A DNA stretch of 64,000 nucleotides from Hyaloscypha bicolor E. Lineage: Eukaryota; Ascomycota; Leotiomycetes; Helotiales; Hyaloscyphaceae. Below the pieces are notes generated by a model, which was not told where the DNA came from, did not search any database, and saw only the letters and a list, made by a program, of their open reading frames with translations. Each line of letters begins with the position of its first letter. The stretch's first letter is position 1. Positions 1 to 12,328 of this stretch are shown here, in pieces. The stretch lies in the NCBI RefSeq assembly GCF_002865645.1, contig NW_020194559.1:992001-1056000 (forward strand), written 5' to 3'. Both the position numbers and the translations under genes were made by a program.

Positions 1-3000
1 AACTAGGCAAGAAAGCCCTGGACTGGCCAGGCAAGTAAATAGGCTAGTAATCTTACTACTAAATAAAGATTTATAAGAAAGCAAGTCTCGGAATAACTAG
101 GCAAGTTAGAAGAAGCTATAGTATAAGATACTACTAGTATATTACTAGAAGATAGACTAGAGTCTCTTATTAAGTCTCCTAAGGGATCTGAGTATTCCGT
201 TAATATTTATAATAGAAAAGATACTTTTTTCCAGAAAGTAAAGAAAGAAAAGAAACCTATCTTATTAAAGGCAAAGTTTTAAGAATTACTTCGGAACTCA
301 GAGGCTTTATATAAAGAGATTATTAAGCTAATTCTAAAGATATATAATATTCTTGCCTATAGCAAGAATTATCGGAATTAGCTAAGAGAAATTAAGCAAG
401 CCCTATAAAAGAATAAAGCTATTATTAAGAAGCTTATTATATAGCCTACCGGGATAACTAGTTCCCCTATTCTAGAAAGTAGATATTTAGTTAAATTTCC
501 TAACTTTTTTATTTTTAAAGGCATAACTAAGAATAGTATTACCTTTAATAATTAGTTAGTTTAGATTAAGAATAAGCTCCGTAGTAACTCTAATACCTAT
601 TAGATAAAGAACCTCAAGATTATTTATATATCCGGCTATATAAGTAGTTATGTTTTTATACTAATTTCTTCTTACCTAAATCAGGATAATTAATATATAT
701 ACGAGACTATTAGGGAACTATATACTTATCTAGAGAAGCTATATAGTAACCCGAATAAGAAATATAATACTCGGCAAGTATTTAAAAAGCTATTTATAAA
801 AAAGGGCCAGATTTTTTAGGAATTCTATATCCTATTTCTAAGGCATATAATAAATAGAAATATTAATTTATAAGACCTTAAGAATAACCTAAATAATAAG
901 CTTACCTAGAAGCTCTAAAAGGCTATAGCTATATACTATAATAACCCGGCCATCCGTATTATAAAGTTTATATAATACTATACTATAAATAACTAGTAGA
1001 TCTGAGCTTGCTATAAAAAGAAAAAATAAATATTTAAGAAAGCTAATAAAGATATAAATAAGCCAAGCTCAGGAGGCGCCCCTTATATAAAGCCTACTCC
1101 TAAGACCCTAGTAATAGATAAGCCTATTACCCTAAAGCCCGGATCCTTAGATCTTAAATACTATAATTATAATAGATTTAGTTATATATCTAGGAACTAT
1201 CTAGAGCCTAAGATAAAGTATATAAAGCAAGTTTTGGTAACTAAGCTAGTAGTATTTACTATAAGTAAGCTATTTAAGAATATAGAATAAGGAAATAAGA
1301 ATTCCTAAAAAAAGTCTTTTTTTTAGGGCCATATTATATAGATATAATAGAAGTTAATTTGAGCTAGTTACTAGGAAATAAAGTATTTATATTCTCTTAT
1401 ATAGTTAGTAATAATAGATTAGGTATTAAGACTTCTTTTCTTATTAATACCGGAATAAACGAATATACTTTTATTAATTCTAAGTTTATAAGAATAATTA
1501 AATAATTTCTAGATATTAAGCTTACTTAATTAGTATTACCCTATAATATAAGGGAATTTAATAGTAAGTAGGCTATACCTATTACTTACTATATTAAACT
1601 TATACTCTTAATTAATAAATAAAAGATTCTAGTACCTATACTAGTTATAGGGCTAGGTAAATATAATATAATTTTGGGATAATAGTAGTTTATAAGTACT
1701 AGTATCCTAATTAATTATAAGAATAGAAGATTAATTTGACTAGATAATTAGCCTAGAAAAAAGAATTAGGATAAGGTCCTAATTATTATATATAAGAACT
1801 TAAAATCTGGGAAAAATAACTAGTATTAAGAAAACGCAGATAAAAGAGATAAAGCTATAGCTATAAATAAGTCCTAGAGACCTTAGCTTATAAAGAGGAA
1901 ATCCCCTTATTCTTTTTCTAAGCCGGGCTTAGAAAGCTATATATAGTAAAAGAATTAAGCTTAATACTATAAAGAAATACAAATAGCCTTAGGAAATATA
2001 AAAGTTTCTCTTAAGCTAGAAATAGGAATATTAAATCTATACTATCCAAAAAAAAGCTATAAGATCTAGTTAAGGCCCTTAGTTAATATTATAGGTATCT
2101 TACTGGCTACTTTCTAGATAAACCTATAGAAAAAGGAGAACCTTTTCTTTATAATATCGTTTTTCGAGATTAATAAAGAGCTAGAATTATAATAAAAGAA
2201 TAAGTTTATTCCGGGCAAGTAATAGCTAGAAAAGATAAAGCTATAATAGCTAGTAAGAGTTTTACTAGAGGAGTTTAAGAATTTCGTAATATTTTCTTAA
2301 AAAAAGTATTAAATATCTTATTTCTGTATTAATTATATAACTATAAGATTCAAATTAATAATTCCAAAGGCCTAGAGAGCCTAGGGTATTTCCCGCTTTA
2401 TTAATAGTTAACTTATAAGCTATAGAAAATCAAGCGCTTCCTTAAAGAAAACCTCTAATAGGGCTTTATTAAGCTAAGCTAGTTCTCTTTCATATTCCTG
2501 ATTCTCTTTATAAAAAAGGCTAATAGAGCTCTCTAATTCTATATTAACTATTATAAGCTAAATAACTTAATATAAAAGAACTATTATTCTTTTTCCCTTA
2601 TTTATAAGACCCTTATATGGCTAGCTTAAGCCAAGGTCTATATAAAGCTAGATATTTAGTAAGTATTCTATTAGATCTAAATAGATCCAGAATTAGAAGA
2701 ACTTATAATATTTTATATGAGATATAGGGCCTATAAATATAAGGTCTTTTAGGAAGGCCTAATTAATAGCCCTATTATATATTAGAGATATATAAATAAT
2801 ATTTTTTTTAATTACCTTAATATCTTTTATATAGCTTACTTAAATAATATTCTAATTTACTTGAATAATTCCCTAAAATATAAAGACTATATATAAAAAG
2901 TTCTTTAGTAATTATAGGATACCGGCCTCTAAGCAAATATTAAGAAATTAAAGTTTAAGGTTACTTATATAAAGTATCTAGGCTTTATTATCTTTACTAG

Positions 3001-5522
3001 AGGTATTAAAATAGACCCAGATAAGATAGTAGTTATTAAGGACTAGTAATTACTAAAGATAATTAAAGAAATATAAGGCTTTCTAGGTTTTTATAACTTT
3101 TATTAGTACTTTATTACGAAATATAGCTATATAGTAAAGCCCCTAATAGCTCTAATATATAAGGGAGTTCCGTTTAAGTAAATAGATTAGTATTAAGAAG
3201 GTTTTACTAAGCTAAAGCAAGCTATATTCTCGGTACTAATTCTATATTACTATAACCCAAATCTTCTTATTATAATTAAGATAAATATATTAAATAGAAT
3301 TATAGCCGGTATTCTCTTATAATAAGACTCCTAAATAGGACTCTAGTATCCGGTAATATTTTTCTCTAATACTATATAGTTAATAGAGCTAAACTATAAT
3401 ATTTATAATAAGGAAATACTTGCTATTATTCTCTCTTTAATTAAATAGTAAGCAGAGCTAGAAGGCCTATAAAAGGCACCCTTTATAATTTATTTAGATT
3501 ACTAAGTCCTTAAGTACTTTATAACTATAAAGAAACTTTTAGTAAGATAAGCTTATTAGGTAAAGTATTTTTCCTGCTATTATTTTAAGCTTATATATTA
3601 GGCAAGCAAGTTAAATAAATAAGCAGATATCCTAAGTAAGAAATATAAGGATATAACTATCTAGAATAAGGTAATAGTAGCTTACTAAACCCAAATTCTT
3701 TTCTTATAATAAAAGATTAATAATAATATTATACGAAATCTCTAGTTAGCCCTAATTAAAGCCTTTATAAGCCCGGCTTAGGAAGAAACCTAATATAATA
3801 ATATCTAGCTAGTAAATAAGCTATTAAGTAAGAACCGAGAGTTACTAGAACTAGAAAAGCTATGAGATAAGGCAAGAAATAAGAAAGAAAGTACTTAGAT
3901 ACTATAAGATAGCCTCTTCTTATAATATAATAAACTATTTATACCTAATAATATAATAATACCCAAGATATTTTTATATACTATTCTTATTTAGAAGATA
4001 TATATATAGCCCCTAATAGGATACCTAGAATAAGCCAAGCTTTAATAGCTTCTTTAGACCTGCTATTATTAGCTAGGCTAAGATATAAATATTAATTAGT
4101 ATAGGGATAACTATTATACTTACTAATAATCCCATATTCCCAGAGATAAGAAGCCAGGGCTCTTATATCTATTACTAGTTCCTGACTATTCCTAGTAATA
4201 TATATTAGTAAATTTTAAGAAATGCCTAGAGAATAGAAATAAGTATAATATAGTAATAATCTTTATTAATTACCTGGGCAAGTGCCCTATTATAATTCCT
4301 GTCCGAGATATAGTAATAGCTAAAGAATTAGTATTCCTATTTCTTACTTATATAATTTGCTAAATTAGTATTCCGGAGACTATAGTATTTAATTAAGGCC
4401 CCTAGTTTATATTAGATTTCTAGAGTAAGTTCTATAAGTATATTAATATAAAGCTCAAGTTATTAATTACTAACTATCCCTAAACTAATAGCTAGATAGA
4501 GATTATTAACTAGTACTTTAACTAATAGCTATATTCCTATATAAATTATTACTAGGATAATTAGGATAAATAAGTAGTAATAATTAATTACTAGTAAATA
4601 GCTCTAGTCTATAAGACTATAGGCTAATTCCCGTTTCTTATAAAGAAGGGCTATAAACTGCAGATATTATTTAACTAGGAAACCCAAGTATAATTAGGTA
4701 CCCTAAAGGAAAAGCTAAATAGATAAGAGGCAAAGGCCCTAGTAATATGATTCTATAAATTGTAGTAAAAGATATAAGAGAATATAATATAAGTACAAGA
4801 ATATTATACTATTTAAGCTAATAAGTATTACTAACTAGTAGACTTCGGAGTAAGAAATAAGATATGAATTATTACTAAGTACTAGAAAAATAATTATTCG
4901 AGCTATAAGCTAGCTTACTAAATAGAAAAACTATATGAAATCCTGAAATAAGTAGGATATTTCTTTAGGCTCAAGTTTCCGGAATTAATAAGAATATATC
5001 CGGTATTTCATATAGAGAAGCTATATAAAGATCCAGGTAACCCTCTTCCCGGACAAGTAAATCCGGAGCCTTTACTATTAGAATTATAAGACGGGGAAAT
5101 AAAATATAAAGTTTAAAAGATATAAGTAATAAAACTACTTTATAAGAAGCTAAAGTACCGAGTCTAGTAAAAAGGATAAGACCCAGATCCGGAGTAGTAT
5201 CCTGCTTCCTTATTAAGTAATAGTACCCTAGCTCTTTAGAGCTTCTATAATAAGAATCCCAAATAGCTAGAACTATCCCAGAATCTCCCTTATTAGTTAG
5301 ATTACGCCAAGAATAATATATTACCGGAACCGTATAATATAAACGGAAATTCTTTAAAGTTATATATAAAAGACCCTGGCCTTTAATATATAACCTGTAA
5401 CTTGGAAATTTAATAGGAACTTTTAAAGCTCGGGGATAAGCTTACTTTAAGGAAGGAAGTAATATTATAGTTATTATAATATATAATACTAGTAGGGGTT
5501 AGACTAGAGCTAAAGAGATATC
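1..5522 (+). mobile_element. RIP-mutated Ty3/gypsy chromovirus relic A (5' end outside window)
   Basis: The stretch is AT-rich and full of stop codons, but the order of a chromovirus polyprotein is readable once C-to-T and G-to-A changes are allowed. A gag-like segment lies near 480-900. A CCHC knuckle at about 1160-1207 has its Cys and His codons turned to Tyr. A protease core reading LINTG lies near 1440. The reverse transcriptase YLDD box is now YLNN at 2837-2848. RNase H resemblance is at 3170-3290, integrase text matching the PLPVPDRPW region at about 4155-4230, and a chromodomain ending near EWYPA at 5090-5250. No frame is functional. The 5' LTR is not in the window. RIP is inferred from the transition-only pattern; no dinucleotide index was computed. 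Confidence 0.88.
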
Positions 5523-5722
5523 TGGTATCTGAGTAAGGCATTTATAGTCACCTGATTATTACACGTGATCCCGAGCTTAAGCTAATACGTGAGCCCGTAT
5601 ATAGCTCGCAATTATTTAGATCCGAGGCTCCTTCGGGATTCTCTTTTCTCTTTAGCTTTAAATCATTAAAATAAAGATAGTCTAACTACGCCTTCTAGGC
5701 CCTAGATCTTGTACTCGTAATA
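5523..5722 (+). repeat. probable 3' LTR of relic A
   Basis: Just after the chromodomain and a purine-rich stretch the sequence changes to a less mutated, more GC-rich block containing ACGTGATC and a TTCGGGATTC motif. This is the position expected for a 3' LTR. Both ends are approximate because the partner LTR is not in the window and no target duplication can be checked. Confidence 0.5.
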
Positions 5723-7471
5723 ATAAGTAGCTAGAATACTTTAACTTGCTTCTTAATATCCGAAACTAATATTTAATATAGCCCGAGCTTCTTTTTTTAT
5801 TACTTTTATATAAGGCTCCTAATATAGCAGGGTACTATATAAGTAGTTAAGGTAAAGAAGTAAAATATAGGATAAAGTATAGAGTGAAGCGTGGAAATAT
5901 AATTAATTCCAAGAACTAGTTCTTAGTAATAAACTAATTAATACCTATTTCTAAAGCTTGTATGCCTTTATATATAGAATCTAGTATTCTACTAGATATA
6001 TAAAAGTACTAGTCCCAATTTGAGAGTATAATCCCATATAAGCACTAGCCTAATTAGGCTACTAAATCCAGCTAGACGCTCGTTAATATATATATTATAT
6101 TTTGGTTATATAAAAGATTCCTATATTTTAAGAGGCTCTATTTCTTACCTCGAGATATACCTCTTACTTTAATTATTAAGTAAATATTAAAGCTAGAAAC
6201 TATATATTTAATAAAAAGAACTAATAATAAACTATTAGGAAACAAGCTTCTATTAAAAACTATAATATAAAAAACGACTTTATTACTAACTTCTCTTTAT
6301 ATACTAGTTCTACTAATAATACTATTTTTAAATATAATTCTATTAATTCCGAATTAAGTCCGGATAAAAAGCCTAAACTAGTATTAATTACTTTTATTTT
6401 ATAGAAGCTAAAAATTAAATACTTCTATAAATAAGATACTTAAAATAGCTATTACTAAATAAAAAACTCTCTAGCTAGTATTATTTGCCTTATAAATATC
6501 TTATATTAAAAGAGACTATATATAAAAAGAAAGCTAATAGAAGCTTTTATTATTAAAATTACTAGTATTAGCTTTATAAATATATATTATAATCTCTAAT
6601 AATTCGAGAATAAAGCCTTTATTATAAGCCTTTATAAGATTAATAGCCTTCTTAAATAATAAAAAAAGTCTTTTCCAAAAGCTAATATTAAAAACTTTAT
6701 TATTTCTAAATAATATACTAAGTTTAATAATACTTTCTCTAAGAAAGCCTCTAATATTCTATTTCTTTATTAGTTATATAATTATAAGATATAATTAGAA
6801 AAGAAAGCAGAAAAATACCTGGAATATAACTCTTTATATAAGATAATAATAGTTAAATTAGAGGCTATAAAGAAATATTTTCTAAAGAACCTTAATAAAG
6901 GTTTTATTACTTCTAGTTAATTACTATTTATAGCTTCTGTTTTTTTTATAAAAAAGTTTAATAAAAGCCTATAGTTCTATATTAACTACTAAAAGCTTAA
7001 CTAGATTATTTATAAGAACTATTATTCTCTTTCTCTTATTAATAAGACCTTAGCTAGAATTAGTAAAACTAAAATCTTTATAAAGCTTAATATTTATTAG
7101 GCTTTCTATTAAATTCATATAAACCCCGAATTAGAGAAATTAATAATATTTCATATATATTATAGAATATATAAGTATAAGGTTTTATTTTTTAGATTAA
7201 CTAATAAACTAGCTACTTACTAGTACTATATAAATAATATTCTATTTAATTACCTAAATAACTTTTATATAGCTTATCTAGATAATATTCTTATTTATTC
7301 TAATAATAAGTTAGAATATAAACTTTATATAAAGAAAGTCTTTTAGTAATTCTAGAATATAGGCTTATAAGTAAATATTAAGAAATACGAATTCTATATT
7401 ATATATATAAAATACCTTAGCTTTATTATTTCTATAAAGAATATTAAAGTTAATTCTAAAAAGATTATAGT
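5723..7471 (+). mobile_element. Ty3/gypsy relic B, left part (interrupted)
   Basis: I recognise nothing in about 5723-6600. From about 6700 the text follows a reverse transcriptase of the relic A type, through the segment reading like FVKKPDGGLRFCVDY and up to a YLDN box at 7275-7286 (YLDD with one D-to-N change). The frame continues to 7471, where the nested short LTR element begins. It resumes at 9008 or 9013, after the duplicated ATAGT, so the two halves join in frame as one polymerase gene. Gag and the 5' LTR were not recognised; the element may be 5' truncated. Confidence 0.8.
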
Positions 7472-7685
7472 TATAATGGCGGGATTGAGGCAATGGCCAG
7501 GGCTCAAAGATCCAAGAATCTCATATATTGAAAATACTAAGCTAAAGAGAAGAAGGAGAGAGAGAGAGAAGGAAAGGGAATAAAAGAAGGGAAATACTAG
7601 CTAAAACCACTGAAACGCCGGCTAGCTAGATGAAACCAGTCATGTAATAGCCACCCCCCTTTGGCCCCCAGCCAGCGCCGTTATA
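7472..7685. repeat. Left LTR of nested element (214 bp)
   Basis: It is near-identical to 8794-9007 and, in reverse complement, to the solo LTR at 14172-14385. Its outer (left) end carries transitions (TATAATGGCG instead of TGTAACGGCG), while its inner part still has the unmutated CCACCCCCC and CCCCCAGCCAG segments. Confidence 0.92.
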
Positions 7686-8793
7686 TTACCCCCCCGGAAA
7701 CCAAATCTGAATGCCCTCATTCAGGTATATAAAGGAAATAGGGTTTTGACGAAACCCCCAAAACGGCCAGCTTTTAATAGTCACTGTCTGACCCATAGCC
7801 ACCTCCACCTTCACCTGAGGCTCCAGAACTAGCCTCAGACCCAAAATCGTCCGCAGAACCGTCCGCAGAGCCCAAATCGTCCCCAGAACCGTCCGCAGAA
7901 CCAAGTTCGTCCAGGAAACCGTCCAAAGAACCGTCTGTAGAGTCCAAATCGTCCGCAGAACCGGAACTAGCCTCTGTATCCGACTCAAACTCGGCTCCAG
8001 AGCTAGCTTCGCCAGGATCTTGTCGGCTCTCGGTCTCCTCAGACGATAAATCATTGGCAGGAGGACGTCGTAAATAAGCTTCTCCTGGAGTGGGATCGTC
8101 TGAATCGTCTGAATCGGAGGAGTAGTATCGTACAAGGGGCGGCTATACGAGAGGCGAACGAGGGAGGGGCGAATGAGGGAGAGGCGAACGAGGAAGGGGC
8201 GAACGTGAGACAGTTGCTTCTATTTTAAATCGGCGAACTGGAACCGATTGCCGGGTTTCTTCCGTTTTAAATCGGGAACCCGAAACCAATTGGCGTGTCT
8301 CTTGTTTTAAATCGGAGGATCGCCGATTCTTGGAGGGGGGTGCCGGTTCTTTTGCTCTCGTCAATATCGAGGAAGTGTCGTCTGCTCTAGTCAAGGGCCA
8401 AACTCCGAGGTTGACTAGGTCGTAGAGGACAGGGACGTCGTCTGCTCCAGTTGAGGGCCAGACTCCGAGGTTAACTGGGTCTTGGAGGACGTGTCTTTCT
8501 TCTTTTAAGTCGGCAGAGGACCGACTATCGGGTTGTCGTCTGCTCTAGTCAAGGGCCAAACTCCGAGGTTGACTAGGTTATAGAGGACAAGGGACGTCGT
8601 CTGCTCCAGTTAAGGGCCAGGCTCCGAGATTAACTAGGTCTTAAAGAATATATCTTTCTTCTTTGAGTTCGGGAGGATTACTGAATATCAGGAGCGGAAT
8701 TCTGTCTTTGCTTCCCAAGAACAAGTACGGACGGGTCCTTTGCCGGCAGTATTATATCGCCTGTATAGGCCGAGTCGAGTGAGTTTAGTATTA
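7686..8793 (-). other. Interior of nested element: tandem repeats and two doubtful minus-strand ORFs
   Basis: Three repeat zones are visible. At about 7840-7950 a CCGTCCGCAGA-type unit recurs; in one minus frame it reads as a Gly/Ser/Asp-rich low-complexity string. At 8150-8210 a GGCGAACGAGG-type unit recurs. At 8376-8660 a segment containing GTCTGCTCTAGT occurs four times (about 8376, 8436, 8534, 8594), arranged as a duplicated pair with a 158-bp period. Minus ORFs at 7686-8135 and 8143-8394 are low-complexity and resemble no known family. I regard them as chance ORFs in repeats, although a vestigial gag cannot be excluded. Confidence 0.6.
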
Positions 8794-9007
8794 TGTAACG
8801 GCGGGATCAAGGCAATGGCCAGGGCTCAAAGATCCAAGAATCTCATATATTGAAAATACTAAGCTAAAGAGAAGAAGGAGAGAGAGAGAGAAGGAAAGGG
8901 GATAAAAGAAGGGAAATACTAGCTAAAACTACTGAAATGCCGGCTAGCTAGATAAAACCAGTCATATAATAGCTACTTTCCTTTGGTACCTAGCTAGCGC
9001 CGTTATA
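8794..9007. repeat. Right LTR of nested element (214 bp)
   Basis: The inner (left) end is intact TGTAACGGCGGG. The outer right third has about ten C-to-T or G-to-A changes relative to the left LTR and to the solo copy at 14172-14385, ending GCCGTTATA. The right target duplication ATAGT follows at 9008-9012. Confidence 0.92.
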
Positions 9008-11267
9008 ATAGTTATAAAGAATTAGGAAGCTCTTTAGATTATAAGGAAAATATAAGCCTTTCTAGGGTTCTATAACTTCTATAGAAAATTTATTTATAAT
9101 TATAGTAAGATTACTAAGCCTCTATTAAATTTTATATATATAAATATTTCTTTCTTATTTAATAAGATTTATTAGAATACTTTTAAGAAACTTAAAGCTT
9201 ATCTTATATTATTAGCCTTATTTTATTACTATAACCCAGAATAATAATTAATAATTAAGACTAATACCTTAAATAGTATTATTACTAGTATTCTTTCCTA
9301 ATAATATAATAATAAGTAGTATTTTATAGTATTTATAGAATATAATTATAAGATATATAATAAAGAAATATTTGCTATTATATAGTTTTTAAATTAATAA
9401 TATTTGGAACTTTAAGAAATCGCCTATTAAATCCAGATTTATATAAATTATTACTTATTAGAATACTTTATAATAATAAAAAAGCTTATAAGTAAATAAG
9501 CTAGATAAACTAAAACCTTAGCTAAATACTATTTTATTATCTAATATAAATCTAGTAAATAAAATATAAAGACTAATATTCTAATATACTAAAATAATAA
9601 AGTTATTTAGTAAAATAGAATAAAAGAGAAATATTATATTAAGGCCTTTTTTTCTTAAGATTAAATCGACCTAAAAGTACTTTAGGACTTTAGTATTAAA
9701 GTTAATTCTTTTTTTCTTTTCTAAAATAATAATAATAATCTTAATAAAATAAATAATTTAGTTAAATAAATCCTATAAAATAACTATAAAGCCTCTTTTT
9801 TATAAGCCCTCTATAAGTAAGCTAAACGGGATAATACCGACTTTACTATAAAGAATAGATTATTATTTTATTATAGATAACTTATAATATTAGAAGAATA
9901 ATTATATATAAATTTGATTTATAAGGCTTATAATTAAGTTTCTATAATATATTCTAGTAAAAACAAGATATATAAGCTATTATAGCTATAATATTACTAG
10001 AAGAATATATAATATAATATTATTTAATATATTTATAATTACTAATTATATAAATAATAAATATTTCAAAAAATAAAATCCTTAGTTTATTTTACTTTTT
10101 ACTAGTTCCGGACTACCTATAATAATATATTATAATAGATTTCAAGTTAATATCTAGCTCGAAATCTGGCTATAATACTATATATATTATAATTAACTAA
10201 TTAAGTAAATAAGCTATTTCTATATCTTATTATAAGATAACTATAATAAAGAATATAGTAAAGATATATCTCCGAACTATTTACTATTACTATAATCCTC
10301 TAGCCTCTATTATTTCCGATTATAGTCTATAATTTATATTAGTATTCTAAAAAAAAGTTTAATAGAATCCTGAATATAAAATTAAAGCTATTAATAGTAT
10401 ATTACCTATAAACTAATAAATAAACGGAAATTATAAACTAATATATTAATTAATAATTATATTCGTATATTATATACTATTAAGATAACTAGAATGAATA
10501 TTTACTAATAATTAACTATACTTAATTTACTTTCCTATATAGTTCTATTAGTATATTCCTATATAAATTCCTTAATAGCAGGCTTCTATAAACCTTCTTT
10601 AACTAGTTAACCCTAATAATTATATCCTAAAACAAACTAAGTAAGATAAAGGCTTAATAAATTACTAGATAAATAGAGAAATATATTAATACTAAATATT
10701 ATTCTATAGATTTTAAAATAAGAAATAAGATATATATATTAATAAAGAAATAAAGAATATAATACTCTAGCTATAAGCTAGACTACTAAATAGCCGGGCC
10801 TTATCTGATCTTATATTAAGTTAGTAACTCCTATAAGGTTAAATTACCCGAAAGTATTAAAATTCATAATATATTCTCTTCCGACTATCTATATAAGAAG
10901 GCTAATAATCTACTACCTGGCCAGAAGAATAAACTACCTCTACTAATTCAAGTAATAATAGACCGAGAGTATAAAGTACAGGATATTCTGGTATTAAAGG
11001 CAGAGCAGGGAAAGCTCCTATATAGGGTCAGTTAGATTAGGTATAACGAAGACCTTAACTAGTATCCGGCCTCCGATCTGAAATACTCCCCCTATAAACT
11101 ATAAGACTACCACTTGGCCAATTAATAATAGCCAGGCCTACCAAAGAAGCTAGTCGACTGGATACGAGCCTGGGAGGACGGGACGGAGGATTATAATAAT
11201 TTGGATAACGATTCTATAATGCCTACCCGCTTGAGGGCAAGCTTTTTCCCGGGGGGCGGGGGGGGGT
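9008..11267 (+). mobile_element. Ty3/gypsy relic B, right part
   Basis: The frame cut at 7471 resumes with text matching AFLGFYNFYRKFI near 9055-9100 (connection between RT and RNase H). RNase H-like and integrase-like stretches follow. A chromodomain lies at about 10962-11110, where YKVQDILV and YPASDLKYSPYKL are readable. RIP damage falls and GC rises towards the 3' end. A G-rich run (GGGGGGCGGGGGGGGG) near 11250-11267 is the polypurine tract just before the 3' LTR. Confidence 0.85.
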
Positions 11268-11577
11268 AATATCACGATTCCATGCTCCACCTAGCCTGGC
11301 ATCTGGTATTTGGCATCTGGCATTTGGTATCTGAGCCTGGCATCTGGTATCTGGCATCTGGGGTCACATGACGGTTATACGTAACGAAGCTAAGGGAAGC
11401 TGCACTCTGGGAAATTTAGGACGCTAAGCCCCATTGGGCCGAGCTACAAGCGAAGAACTGTAAATACTTAAGGGACCTCAGCTCGAGACTCCCTTTCCTC
11501 CTTAGCTTAGTTTTCTCGATAAACAGTTCTCCTACAAGTGCCTCATCCGTGGGCTCCCTTTGTAGGTCTGTAATACA
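11268..11577 (+). repeat. 3' LTR of relic B (approximate ends)
   Basis: It follows the polypurine tract directly and starts near TAATATCACG, ending near CTGTAATACA. Its first 100 bp carry a run of imperfect tandem units of the type CATCTGGTATCTGG. The composition is near normal, unlike the body of the element. The 5' partner was not found, so the ends are estimates. Confidence 0.6.
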
Positions 11578-11796
11578 GAAGAGAGGTTTAATCCTGAGAT
11601 TAATAGGCTATCTAAATCAGATTTTAATAAAGAAGTTAATAGAGATAAAGATATTAATAATAAGAATATATAAATATAGTTTTATTATTCTTTTCTATTA
11701 TATTTTCTAGTAAAGCCGCAAATTATATATATTAAGAATTAGCCAGGAAATCTGCCAGGAGATTACTTGAATTGCCTCAAACTAGCCAATTAAAAT

Positions 11797-12087
11797 TAGC
11801 TTAGTAATATAAGACCATGGTTGTGACGGCAGGAACAGAGCAATGGAACGAGGCTCAAAGATCAATGATTTCCTATGTCTTGAGAATTTAAAGCTAAGGA
11901 GGAAGGAGTGAGGTGTGGCAGTGGATAAGTAGGTATGGCCAAGACCACTGAAACGCCGAGCTTTGGTAGCGAGCTTGGTTTGAACCATAGCTTGGAACCT
12001 TAGCTAAAACCAACCCCTTTGGCTGAAACCACGTCCGTATCAACCATGTGACACCAGCCGTCACAATGGTCTTATATTACTAAGCTA
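11797..12087. repeat. Perfect inverted repeat (22-bp arms) split by a solo LTR
   Basis: The left arm at 11797-11818 and right arm at 12066-12087 are exact reverse complements. Without the 244-bp LTR and one 5-bp duplication the locus would be an uninterrupted 42-bp palindrome centred on CCATGG. The arms contain TAGCTTAGTAATATAAGACC. Confidence 0.9.
11822..12065. mobile_element. Solo LTR, 244 bp, related to the 214-bp family
   Basis: It starts TGTGACGGC and ends GCCGTCACA, with a 5-bp duplication ATGGT at 11817-11821 and 12066-12070. It shares blocks such as GGCTCAAAGATC and CCACTGAAACGCCG with the 214-bp LTRs, so it is a diverged subfamily. No internal region remains; LTR-LTR recombination is the usual explanation. 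It shows little RIP damage. Confidence 0.9.
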
Positions 12088-12328
12088 TTACACCAGGAAT
12101 TGCTCTGGAAATGGTCTTTTATTAGGGGGTGGTCCTGAACAAGGGGGGGGTCATATACACCAGATAATACGGTAGTGACTTTGCCTTAACTATCGAAACT
12201 CGCCTCATAAGTTAGACTCAGCTCAGCTTCAAGAAGGGCGATATCTCAAATTCTGGGTGTAAAAGAGACCGTCTTCTGCAACTCCTACACTGCCATTCCA
12301 AAACACTCCCTGTTCTCTCCAACCCCAC

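Larger units (their letters stand above)
7472..9007. mobile_element. Nested non-autonomous LTR element (TRIM/LARD type), 1536 bp
   Basis: Two LTRs of exactly 214 bp (7472-7685 and 8794-9007) flank a 1108-bp interior without polymerase or integrase motifs. The ideal ends are TGTAACGGCG and CGCCGTTACA, here partly changed to TATAATGGCG and GCCGTTATA. The 5-bp duplication ATAGT occurs at 7467-7471 and 9008-9012, and removing the element plus one copy restores the reading frame of relic B. A C-run at 7689-7695 beside the left LTR is a polypurine tract on the other strand, so the element may be in minus orientation. No primer-binding site was recognised. Confidence 0.9.

Noticed and set aside
7686..8394. 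Two minus ORFs inside the nested LTR element as host genes
   Set aside because: They are low-complexity products of tandem repeats inside a mobile element, without domains.
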